Assembly (NCBI RefSeq): GCF_000503215.1
Contig: NZ_KI628539.1
Coordinates: forward strand, 558,001-622,000
Source: Pseudomonas canadensis
GTDB lineage: Bacteria; Pseudomonadota; Gammaproteobacteria; Pseudomonadales; Pseudomonadaceae
Length of the DNA: 64,000 nucleotides
Direction of reading: 5' to 3'
Shown here piece after piece: positions 1 to 7,148 of this stretch. The translations under genes were made by a program, and so were the position numbers. Within the stretch, counting starts at the first letter, position 1. Each line of letters opens with the position of its first letter. The notes under the pieces are model-generated. The model did not search any database. It was not told the DNA's origin and saw nothing but the letters and a program-made list of their open reading frames with translations.

Positions 1-107
1 TCTAACCTCGGTATTGAATGACGCCGCCAGTCGGGCACGACAAGGCTGCGGACGGGCGCTTGGTGCGCCTCTGATCAAAAAGTGCGCAATTCTAGCGACG
101 GGCAGCG

Positions 108-158
108 CACTTGACCAGCTTTATGCAGGGAAATGCGACGAGTGCTTCTTTGCGCTAT
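108..158. repeat. Left direct repeat flanking the toxin-antitoxin pair
   Basis: Imperfect direct repeat of the segment at 1077-1112. The blocks CACTTGA-CAGC, a 17-base exact match (130-146 against 1089-1105) and GCGCTAT occur in the same order in both copies; this copy has two short extra stretches between blocks. The two copies bracket the toxin-antitoxin genes, so they may record the edges of an inserted segment. Inference only; no integrase or transposase is present. Confidence 0.55.
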
Positions 159-180
159 CCAAGCAGCCCTTGTCACACTC

Positions 181-516
181 TTAGGCCCGGACGTCCTGCT
201 CTGTACGGTGCGCTACAACTTTAGACATGCCTACCCCTAAAGCCTGAAGTACTTTCAGGAGAGTGGAGAGCTTAGGGTCACCGCCGACGGCGATGGATCG
301 GTAGAGGTTGGCTCTATTGAGCCCCGTGTTTTGCGACAGACTTAGCATTCCGCCACGAGCTTCTGCCACTCGACGGATAGCAACGAGGAAGGCGTCCTCT
401 CCACCCGCTTCGTCGATTTCCTCAAGCGCGACAGATAGATAGTCGAGTGCAAATGCTTCGTCGTCTCGGAGCATTTCAAGAACGCTGTCTTCGTGAGAGA
501 GCGTACGAATGGTCAT
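181..516 (-). CDS. HigA-like antitoxin, XRE-type DNA-binding protein
   Basis: A 111-aa protein of the addiction module antidote family (HTH, Cro/CI type). It should bind and neutralise the toxin encoded just upstream and repress the shared promoter. The C-terminal half carries the helix-turn-helix (LSQNTGLNRANLYRSI, about residues 59-74, then DPKLSTLLKVLQALG). The N-terminal part is acidic (EDSVLEMLRDDEAF). Its start codon overlaps the end of the toxin gene by 4 nt, so the two are translationally coupled in toxin-first order, as is usual for this family. Base composition is visibly less GC-rich than the neighbouring kup. The family call is confident; the exact target of the partner toxin is not known. 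Confidence 0.85.
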   Translation of the reverse strand: MTIRTLSHEDSVLEMLRDDEAFALDYLSVALEEIDEAGGEDAFLVAIRRVAEARGGMLSLSQNTGLNRANLYRSIAVGGDPKLSTLLKVLQALGVGMSKVVAHRTEQDVRA

Positions 517-836
517 TTTTGCTGCACCTTGTAAGATTTCCAGAGAGCTTTGGCCTGATCGATGTCGTTCTGCTGTCTGGCCTTTGAGCCACCACCCAAT
601 AGGAAAACAATTTTTCGATCCTGGATCGCGTAATACACGCGAAACCCAGGTCCGAAGTCGAGCTTCATCTCAAAGACCCCTTCACCCACAGGTTCGGTAG
701 CACCAAAGTGACCGAGGGACGCTCGGTCTACTCTGGTGGTGATTCTTGCTTTTGAGCGCGTGTCCTGCACGGTATCTAGCCAGGCTTGGTATATATCCAC
801 GCCGCTGACTGAGAGTACGTGTTTCACTTCGTACAT
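513..836 (-). CDS. HigB/RelE-superfamily toxin of a type II TA module
   Basis: A 107-aa protein of the RelE/ParE superfamily, phage Gp49-like 'addiction module killer' branch. Family features visible are the N-terminal helical part with a WLDTVQDTRSKARI segment, the core LGHFGATEPVGEGVFEMKL, the strand FGPGFRVYYA, and the C-terminal FLLGGGSKARQQNDIDQAK. Members are usually ribosome-dependent mRNA endonucleases. It is the first gene of the pair and overlaps the antitoxin start by 4 nt. An AAGG stretch precedes the ATG at a usable distance. The length is normal for the family, so it appears intact. A ParE-like gyrase-targeting activity cannot be excluded from sequence alone. Confidence 0.85.
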   Translation of the reverse strand: MYEVKHVLSVSGVDIYQAWLDTVQDTRSKARITTRVDRASLGHFGATEPVGEGVFEMKLDFGPGFRVYYAIQDRKIVFLLGGGSKARQQNDIDQAKALWKSYKVQQK

Positions 837-1248
837 GAGGACTGTACCTTAAAAGAGACAGGGCGATGATTGAGTTTCTGTATCGACTGGGCGTGCCATG
901 CAGGCGCAGGATTTATCGTTCAGGTAGGCCGGCCAGGGAGCTCTCGCTTGCGCCATCGAGGATGCACTGCGCAGGCGGGCCGAATATACGATTGACCGTA
1001 GATGGGATCAATGCAGGCAAAAAGGCTCCAAAATGCCCTGTTACCTATGCCCGGTTGCCCAAAAACCCACCCAAATCACTTGAACAGCGAAATGCGACGA
1101 GTGCTGCGCTATGCTTCGCGCCGTTGCGCGAAGGTAAAGTCCTAAGGTCAACAAAACGTCTGTTACGAGAAGTAAAACAGCGCATGCTAGGGTCAGCTTA
1201 GACGCGTTGTTAATAAAAGACCGCAGGTCAAAAGGGCAGGAGTGGTTG
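837..1248. other. Non-coding stretch upstream of kup with second direct repeat
   Basis: This 412-base stretch separates the leftward toxin gene from kup. It holds the right-hand copy (1077-1112) of the direct repeat found at 108-158. An open frame at 866-1201 is Arg/Pro/Cys-rich, has no clear ribosome binding site and no recognisable domain, so it is not called. The kup ribosome binding site (AGGAG, 1238-1242) lies at the right edge. No RNA gene was recognised. Confidence 0.6.
1077..1112. repeat. Right direct repeat flanking the toxin-antitoxin pair
   Basis: Partner of the repeat at 108-158, in the same orientation and about 970 nt away. The shared blocks CACTTGA, CAGC, the 17-mer at 1089-1105 and GCGCTAT are nearly contiguous here, so this copy looks closer to an undisturbed original sequence. 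The toxin-antitoxin pair lies between the copies. Confidence 0.55.
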
Positions 1249-3150
1249 ATGGGTCACGCGAGTAGTCAGGCAGCAGGTGCCGAGCATTCAAACGCCAAGC
1301 CGATTGGCATGCTGGTGGCAGCGGTCGGGGTGGTTTACGGCGATATCGGGACCAGCCCGCTCTACACCCTTAAAGAGGTGTTCAACGGCGGTTATGGGGT
1401 TCAGGTCAATCATGACGGCGTGCTGGGGATCCTGGCGCTGATCTTCTGGTCGCTGATCTGGGTGGTGTCGATCAAGTACATGTTGTTCGTGCTGCGTGCC
1501 GACAACCAGGGTGAGGGCGGCATCATGGCGCTCACGGCACTGGCACGACGGGCGGCGGGGGAGCGCAAGAAGTTGCGTAGCTTCCTCGTGGTGTGTGGCC
1601 TGTGCGGCGCGGCGCTGTTCTACGGCGACAGCATGATCACCCCGGCGATTTCCGTATTGTCCGCGGTCGAGGGCCTGGAACTGGCCTTCGACGGCCTGGA
1701 AAAATGGGTCGTGCCCATCGCCTTGGTGGTGCTGGTGGCGCTGTTCCTGATCCAGAAACATGGCACCGACCACATCGGCAAGCTTTTCGGGCCGGTGATG
1801 GTGACCTGGTTCCTGGTACTGGGCGGCCTGGGTGTGTATGGCATCACCCTGCACCCTGAAGTGCTCAGTGCGATGAACCCGATGTGGGCGGTGCGCTTCT
1901 TTGAGGCGCATCCCGGCATTGGCGTGGCCATTCTCGGCGCGGTGGTGCTGGCACTGACCGGCGCCGAAGCACTGTATGCCGACATGGGTCACTTCGGCCG
2001 CAAACCCATCGCCCGCGCCTGGTTCATGCTGGTGCTGCCGGCGCTGGTGCTCAATTATTTCGGCCAGGGCGCCATGCTGCTCGGTGATCCGGAAGCCGCG
2101 CGCAACCCGTTTTACCTGCTGGCGCCGAGCTGGGCGCTGATCCCTCTTGTGGTGTTGTCTACCCTGGCCACGGTGATTGCCTCCCAGGCAGTGATTTCCG
2201 GTGCGTTCTCGTTGACACGCCAGGCGATCCAGCTGGGCTACATCCCGCGCATGCACATTCAGCACACTTCAAGCGCCGAGCAGGGCCAGATTTACATCGG
2301 CGCGGTGAACTGGTCGCTGATGGTTGGCGTAATCCTGCTGGTGCTGGGCTTTGAGTCGTCCAACGCACTGGCATCGGCCTACGGCGTGGCGGTGACGGGC
2401 ACCATGTTGATGACCACCATCCTGGTGTCGGCGGTGATGCTGCTGCTGTGGAAATGGCCGCCGATTCTGGCTGTTCCTGTCCTGGTTTGCTGCCTGTTGG
2501 TGGACGGTCTTTACTTCGCCGCCAACGTGCCGAAGATCATCCAGGGCGGTGCCTTCCCGGTACTGGCGGGGATCGTGCTGTTCGTGCTGATGACCACGTG
2601 GAAGCGCGGCAAGCAATTGCTGGTGGAACGTCTCGACGAAGGTGGCCTGCCGTTGCCGATCTTCATCAGCAGTATCCGCGTTCAGCCGCCTCATCGCGTG
2701 CAGGGCACCGCCGTGTTCCTCACCGCGCGCCCGGACGCCGTGCCCCACGCGCTGTTGCACAACCTGCTACACAACCAGGTATTGCATGAGCAAGTGGTGT
2801 TGCTGACGGTGGTCTACGAGGACATTCCCCGCGTACCGGCTGCACGGCGGTTCGAGGTGGATGCCTACGGCGAAGGCTTCTTCCGAGTGATCCTGCACTT
2901 CGGTTTCACCGATGAGCCAGATGTGCCGGAGGCGCTGAAGTTGTGCCATCTGGATGACCTGGACTTCAGCCCGATGCGCACCACCTACTTCCTCAGTCGC
3001 GAAACGGTCATCGCCTCGCGGATCAAGGGCATGGCCCGTTGGCGCGAAGCTTTGTTCGCCTTTATGTTGAAGAACGCCAACGGCAACCTGCGCTTCTTCA
3101 AACTCCCGGTAAACCGGGTGATCGAGCTGGGCACCCAGGTCGAAATGTAA
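1249..3150 (+). CDS. kup: Kup-type low-affinity potassium uptake protein
   Basis: A 633-aa inner-membrane K+/H+ symporter of the KUP/HAK/KT family. The family signature GVVYGDIGTSPLYTLKEVF is near the N-terminus, followed by about 12 hydrophobic segments (for example WSLIWVVSIKYMLFVL and GVAILGAVVLALTGAEALY) and a C-terminal cytoplasmic domain of about 170 residues. An upstream in-frame start at 1207 would add 14 residues, but the ATG at 1249 is preceded by AGGAG at good spacing and gives MGHASSQ, so it is preferred. Length matches E. coli Kup (622 aa). It is monocistronic: the next gene lies beyond a terminator at 3163-3190. Confidence 0.95.
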   Translation: MGHASSQAAGAEHSNAKPIGMLVAAVGVVYGDIGTSPLYTLKEVFNGGYGVQVNHDGVLGILALIFWSLIWVVSIKYMLFVLRADNQGEGGIMALTALARRAAGERKKLRSFLVVCGLCGAALFYGDSMITPAISVLSAVEGLELAFDGLEKWVVPIALVVLVALFLIQKHGTDHIGKLFGPVMVTWFLVLGGLGVYGITLHPEVLSAMNPMWAVRFFEAHPGIGVAILGAVVLALTGAEALYADMGHFGRKPIARAWFMLVLPALVLNYFGQGAMLLGDPEAARNPFYLLAPSWALIPLVVLSTLATVIASQAVISGAFSLTRQAIQLGYIPRMHIQHTSSAEQGQIYIGAVNWSLMVGVILLVLGFESSNALASAYGVAVTGTMLMTTILVSAVMLLLWKWPPILAVPVLVCCLLVDGLYFAANVPKIIQGGAFPVLAGIVLFVLMTTWKRGKQLLVERLDEGGLPLPIFISSIRVQPPHRVQGTAVFLTARPDAVPHALLHNLLHNQVLHEQVVLLTVVYEDIPRVPAARRFEVDAYGEGFFRVILHFGFTDEPDVPEALKLCHLDDLDFSPMRTTYFLSRETVIASRIKGMARWREALFAFMLKNANGNLRFFKLPVNRVIELGTQVEM

Positions 3151-3162
3151 GCTTTTGCAATA

Positions 3163-3190
3163 CGGGGGCCGGCAATCGGTCCCCGCTTTT
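3163..3190 (+). terminator. Intrinsic terminator after kup
   Basis: The hairpin CGGGGGCC / GGTCCCCG with a 7-nt loop is followed by CTTTT, 12 nt after the kup stop codon. Confidence 0.75.
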
Positions 3191-3276
3191 CCTTCTGAAC
3201 CCTGTGCAATCCAGCGTTGTCGACTAGGCTCTAAGCACTGTTTGAATAGTGCCCACAGAACCAGAAGAGGTGCGCC

Positions 3277-4383
3277 ATGAGTCAACTGCTCGAACCCTAT
3301 ACCCTCCGTCAATTGACCCTGCTCAACCGCATCGCCGTGTCGCCCATGTGCCAATACTCAAGCGACGACGGCTTGGCCAATGACTGGCACCTGGTGCACC
3401 TTGGCAGCCGCGCCGTCGGTGGCGCCGGGCTGATTTTCACCGAAGCCACCGCCGTGACTGCCGATGGCCGCATCACCGCCCAGGACCTGGGCCTGTGGAA
3501 CGACGCACAAATCGAACCGCTGCAACGTATTACTCGTTTTATCGCGGCCCAAGGCGCGGTGGCCGGCATTCAACTGGCCCACGCCGGGCGCAAGGCCAGC
3601 ACTCACCGGCCTTGGATCGGCAAGCACGGCAGCGTCAAACCGGAGGATGGCGGCTGGACGCCGGTAGGGCCATCGCCGATTGCCTTCGACCCTCAGCACA
3701 CCCAGCCCAAGCCGCTGGACGAAGGGCAGATCCAGCAAGTGATCGCCGATTTTGTTGCCGCCGCAAAGCGCGCGTTGACCGCAGGCTTCGAAGTGGTGGA
3801 AATACACGCGGCCCATGGTTACCTGTTGCATCAATTTCTCTCACCGATCAGCAATCAGCGTCAGGATCAGTACGGCGGCTCGTTCGAAAACCGCATCCGT
3901 CTGGTGCTGCAAGTGACCCAGGCCGTGCGTGATGTCTGGCCCCAGGAATTACCGCTGTTTGTGCGGGTGTCGGCCACCGATTGGGTGGAAGACGGCTGGA
4001 ACCCCGATGAAACCGTGGAGCTGGCGCGTCGCCTGAAGGACCTGGGGGTGGACCTGATCGACGTCTCCTCCGGTGGCACCGCCGCCAACGCCGAGATCCC
4101 TACCGGCCCCGGTTACCAGACGCGCTTCGCCGAGCGCGTGCGCAAAGAGTCGGGCATGGCCACCGGCACCGTTGGCATGATCACCGAGCCGGCCCAGGCT
4201 GAGCACATCTTGCGCACCTGCCAGGCCGATATCATCTTCCTGGCCCGTGAGCTGTTGCGTGATCCGTACTGGCCGTTGCATGCCGACGATGACCTGGGCG
4301 GACGCAAGGCCATCTGGCCAGCTCAGTATCAGCGCGCCACGCACCGGGACCAGCCGATTCATGAGTCGGACCTGCGTGACTGA
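3277..4383 (+). CDS. Old yellow enzyme, XenA/YqjM-type NADH:flavin oxidoreductase
   Basis: A 368-aa TIM-barrel FMN enzyme that reduces activated C=C bonds or nitro compounds with NAD(P)H. Diagnostic motifs are SPMCQYSSDDG near the N-terminus (YqjM/XenA subclass, with the redox-tuning Cys), QLAHAGRKAS, the substrate-binding HAAHGYLLHQFLSP, and the signature YGGSFENR. It is preceded by AGAAGAGG about 8 nt before the ATG and followed by a strong terminator, so it is a single-gene unit. It resembles xenobiotic reductase XenA of P. putida in length and motifs, but the physiological substrate cannot be inferred, so no symbol is assigned. Confidence 0.92.
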   Translation: MSQLLEPYTLRQLTLLNRIAVSPMCQYSSDDGLANDWHLVHLGSRAVGGAGLIFTEATAVTADGRITAQDLGLWNDAQIEPLQRITRFIAAQGAVAGIQLAHAGRKASTHRPWIGKHGSVKPEDGGWTPVGPSPIAFDPQHTQPKPLDEGQIQQVIADFVAAAKRALTAGFEVVEIHAAHGYLLHQFLSPISNQRQDQYGGSFENRIRLVLQVTQAVRDVWPQELPLFVRVSATDWVEDGWNPDETVELARRLKDLGVDLIDVSSGGTAANAEIPTGPGYQTRFAERVRKESGMATGTVGMITEPAQAEHILRTCQADIIFLARELLRDPYWPLHADDDLGGRKAIWPAQYQRATHRDQPIHESDLRD

Positions 4384-4403
4384 GCCTGGCTGAGCGGTCG
4401 ATG

Positions 4404-4432
4404 AAACCCACCCTGACCCGGTGGGTTTTTTC
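4404..4432 (+). terminator. Intrinsic terminator after the old yellow enzyme gene
   Basis: The perfect 9-bp stem AAACCCACC / GGTGGGTTT with a 7-nt loop runs into a T tract, 20 nt after the stop codon. Confidence 0.9.
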
Positions 4433-4487
4433 TTGCTCGCATTTGACGCAAGCCTGATCCTGGGTCGCCTAAAAGGAGGAGGCCATC

Positions 4488-4805
4488 ATGCTGTTGGAAC
4501 GTGCGTTAACTGACAATCGCCCCCTCCATAACCAAACGTTGCGTATGCGCCAACTGAAGTTCCTGCACGTCAGCCATGCGGCGCGCGGCTTGGGGCTGGG
4601 AGGGCGTTTGTTCGCGCTGGCCTGTGAGCACGGCCGCCAAACCGGAGCGGATGCGTTGTACATCTCGGCCACGGAATCGCGCAATACCGTGGACTTTTAC
4701 CTACGCCAAGGCTGCCGGTTGCTGCAGCAACCTGATCCAGAACTGTTTGCAAAAGAGCCCAATGACATTCATCTCTACCGACCGTTAGGTGAGAAAGGAC
4801 TGTAG
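4488..4805 (+). CDS. Truncated GNAT-family acetyltransferase (C-terminal half)
   Basis: A 105-aa frame carrying only the acetyl-CoA-binding half of a GNAT enzyme: beta4 (LKFLHVSHAARG), the pyrophosphate-binding loop RGLGLGGRLF (R/Q-x-x-G-x-G/A) and the later ISATESRNTVDFYLRQGC segment. Typical GNATs are 150-180 aa, so the N-terminal substrate-binding strands are missing. The region just upstream is the terminator of the preceding gene, so the 5' part is really absent rather than frameshifted nearby. An unusually strong Shine-Dalgarno (AAGGAGGAGG, 4471-4480) precedes the ATG, so the fragment could still be translated. It is either a decayed gene or a minimal GNAT. Confidence 0.6.
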   Translation: MLLERALTDNRPLHNQTLRMRQLKFLHVSHAARGLGLGGRLFALACEHGRQTGADALYISATESRNTVDFYLRQGCRLLQQPDPELFAKEPNDIHLYRPLGEKGL

Positions 4806-4999
4806 GTCTTGGTTACCGGAGCAAATATTTAAGTGATTACTCTAAAAAAGTCCCACGCTGAGCAATAAGGTTTCTACGCTTAGGGTAAGCCTGATTTCTG
4901 GCCCAGGAAGTCAGTCGGTTTGCCCAGTGAGGCATTGCGCTTCGTGGGAGGCGGTTAGGGGCAACGGGAGTATTTGATGGATATCAGGAGAAGCAGTCC

Positions 5000-5185
5000 A
5001 TGGCCAAGTCCTATGGTGTAGCGGGGGTGGTGGTGTCGTTTCTGGCCCGCAGGGTGTTTTTGCGTGGCCGAAGGCTGAGTTCGGATGAACTGGAATTACT
5101 GGCGCAGTACCGCGCCCTGACCGAGAACGATCAGGTAGCGATGCGCTATTTGATTGGGGCGATGAAGAGTGTGTCGCGGTTCTGA
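5000..5185 (+). CDS. Small protein of unknown function, 61 aa
   Basis: A 61-aa basic protein starting MAKSYGVAGVVVSF, with AGGAG (4986-4990) 9 nt before the ATG. The C-terminal half (LSSDELELLAQYRALTENDQ) resembles the helical tail that follows the HTH in some XRE regulators (the L-x-x-x-E-x-x-L-L-x-x-Y/F-R-A-L pattern), but no HTH is present. The preceding 190 nt (4806-4999) contain no other feature that I can see. It ends 3 nt before a REP palindrome. No function is assigned. Confidence 0.6.
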   Translation: MAKSYGVAGVVVSFLARRVFLRGRRLSSDELELLAQYRALTENDQVAMRYLIGAMKSVSRF

Positions 5186-5188
5186 GCA

Positions 5189-5220
5189 CCTGTAGGCGCT
5201 GGCAAGCCAGCGCCTACAGG
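5189..5220. repeat. REP palindrome
   Basis: A perfect 15-bp inverted repeat (CCTGTAGGCGCTGGC, 2-nt loop, complementary arm) sits between the convergent small gene at 5000 and opgD. It is a compact relative of the TGTAGGAGC-type REP family found elsewhere in the window. It may also act as a bidirectional terminator. Confidence 0.8.
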
Positions 5221-5226
5221 GGGCGA

Positions 5227-6852
5227 TCAAGTGTACTTGCGCTGGTCCGGAGCCGGCGGGAAGTACTGGTACAACCAGGTTTCACTCAAGGTGCGGTCCT
5301 GGGTGCGGATGAACAGGCGCAGCTCCACCGGCTCCACGCTGTCGCTGGTCGGGTACCAGTCAAACAGGATGCGGTAGCCCTTGATGTTATCCAGTACCAG
5401 CACGCTGAAATCCTTGACCTGGCCATGGGAGCAAGTCACCACCGGCTCGATCCCGGTGCCCTGTGGAAGGCGATCCAGGCCGCCGCCCTTGAAGTCTACG
5501 GCAAAACGGCGCGCCCACACGGGTGGGTAGTGCTCGCCCGGTGCCCAGCCCTCGGTAAAGCCACCCATGCCTGAACGGGTCGCGTCGACTTGGGCTAGCG
5601 GTGTGCTCACCGGTGGCAGGGCGCTCCAGTACAGCTTGTAGCCGTAGTTGAGCGAGTCGCCAGCCGCCACGGGTTTTTTCGGGGTCCAGAAGGCCACGAT
5701 GTTATCCAGGGTCTCACCGGTTGTAGGAATTTCCAGCAAATCGATAGAGCCCTCGCCCCACGCAGTGGTTGGTTCCACCCACAGGCTCGGGCGCTTGCTG
5801 TACCAGTCCACCGTGTCTTGGTAGCTGGCGAACTCATGGTCGGTCTGCACCAAGCCGAAGCCTTTCGGGTCTTTATCGGCGAACGCGTTGAATTGCAGCT
5901 TGGCCGGGTTGTTCAGCGGGCGGCAGATCCACTCGCCGTTGCCGCGCCACATGGCCAGGCGGTCCGAATCGTGGATCTGCGGGTGGATGGTGTCGCACAT
6001 ACGGCGTTCGTGAGTGCCGCAGCTGAACATGCTGGTCATCGGCGCGATGCCCAGTTGTTCGATAGTGGTACGCGCGTTGATGTGTGCGTCGATCGCCATC
6101 ACCACCTGGTTGGCCTGGCAGTCGATATCGAAGCGGTAGGCACCGGTGGCGCTCGGGGAGTCGAGCAGGGCGTAGACCACGAAGCGGGTGGCGTTCTTGT
6201 CCGGGGTTTCAAACCAGAACTGCGTGAAGTCGGGGAACTCCTCGCGCTTTTTCGCGTAGGTGTCGATGGCCAGGCCACGGGCCGAGAGGCCGTACTGCCC
6301 GGTGCTGTCCACTGCGCGGAAGTAGCTGGCGCCGAGGAATGACAGTACGTCATGGCGGTCCAGCTCCGGCGCCTTGAACAGCTTGAAGCCGGAAAAACCC
6401 AGGTCACCGGTCAATTGCTTGGTATCGACCGTGGTCTTTTCATAGTTGAACAGCGATGGGCGGAAATGCACTTCGCGCGCTTCGCGGGTCTTGGGGTCGA
6501 CACTGTGCATGCGCACCGGCGTCTTGAAGCCCATGCCGACGTGGAAGAACTGCACGTCCAATTGACCATTCAATTCCTTCCACAGCGAATGGTTGCCGTC
6601 GTAGCCGATGGCGTTGAAATTCTGCGGGGTCATGGTCGCCAGTGTCGGCGGCAGCACCTGTTTGGTGTCCTTGTAAGCGGTCCCGGCGAGTTGTTTGGCC
6701 TGGGCCTTGAGCGAGTCGAAATCGAACGCCACGGCCTTGCCATCAGCAGCACGGTTCCCGGCCCAGGCCTGGGCGGCGAGCAGGCCGCTGGCCGACAAAC
6801 CGGTGTAAGCCGCAATGGCCATGGACGCTTTGAGCAAATTCCTGCGGTGCAT
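5227..6852 (-). CDS. opgD: Periplasmic glucan biosynthesis protein OpgD
   Basis: A 541-aa OpgG/OpgD (MdoG/MdoD) family protein acting on osmoregulated periplasmic glucans. The N-terminus MHRRNLLKA plus a hydrophobic stretch ending in AQAWAG is a Tat signal, as in E. coli OpgD, whereas OpgG uses Sec. Mature-protein hallmarks include FHVGMGFKTPVRMHSVD, SFLGASYFRAVDSTGQYG and FSCGTHERRMCDTIHPQ. The E. coli homologue has been assigned to glycoside hydrolase family 186 with beta-1,2-glucanase activity. It is monocistronic with a long 5' region (6853-7059) where I see no clear promoter. The start is supported by the position of the Tat motif. Confidence 0.93.
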   Translation of the reverse strand: MHRRNLLKASMAIAAYTGLSASGLLAAQAWAGNRAADGKAVAFDFDSLKAQAKQLAGTAYKDTKQVLPPTLATMTPQNFNAIGYDGNHSLWKELNGQLDVQFFHVGMGFKTPVRMHSVDPKTREAREVHFRPSLFNYEKTTVDTKQLTGDLGFSGFKLFKAPELDRHDVLSFLGASYFRAVDSTGQYGLSARGLAIDTYAKKREEFPDFTQFWFETPDKNATRFVVYALLDSPSATGAYRFDIDCQANQVVMAIDAHINARTTIEQLGIAPMTSMFSCGTHERRMCDTIHPQIHDSDRLAMWRGNGEWICRPLNNPAKLQFNAFADKDPKGFGLVQTDHEFASYQDTVDWYSKRPSLWVEPTTAWGEGSIDLLEIPTTGETLDNIVAFWTPKKPVAAGDSLNYGYKLYWSALPPVSTPLAQVDATRSGMGGFTEGWAPGEHYPPVWARRFAVDFKGGGLDRLPQGTGIEPVVTCSHGQVKDFSVLVLDNIKGYRILFDWYPTSDSVEPVELRLFIRTQDRTLSETWLYQYFPPAPDQRKYT

Positions 6853-7059
6853 AGAGACAACCTGTCGTGAGCAAATCCCGCGCCGTTCCTGGCACGTAGC
6901 GGATCAGAAATTACGGTTCGGACATGCCTTCGGCCAAACACAACGGACATTAAACAGACGCCGGATAGCTTAAGCGGTTCGATGACGTAGGAAAATTGAT
7001 TGATAGCGACGTGATGGCCTAGCAAATGCGACAAGACATTTCCGACTCACAAAAATCCC

Positions 7060-7146
7060 CTGTAGGAGCCGGCTTGCCGGCGATGGCGTCCGAGAGAACG
7101 CTGCAAGGCTCATGGGCCTCATCGCCGGCAAGCCGGCTCCTACAAG
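7060..7146. repeat. REPIN, TGTAGGAGCCGGC family
   Basis: Two REP arms in inverted orientation (CTGTAGGAGCCGGCTTGCC at the left, its complement at the right) are separated by about 40 nt. The right end abuts the stop codon of spdH (7149). Loop sequence is unrelated to that of the copy at 57806-57910, though the arms agree. Confidence 0.85.
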
Positions 7147-7148
7147 GG

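Noticed and set aside
866..1201. Open frame of 111 aa upstream of kup
   Set aside because: Arg/Pro/Cys-rich composition, no ribosome binding site, no domain; it spans the direct repeat and overlaps no conserved pattern.
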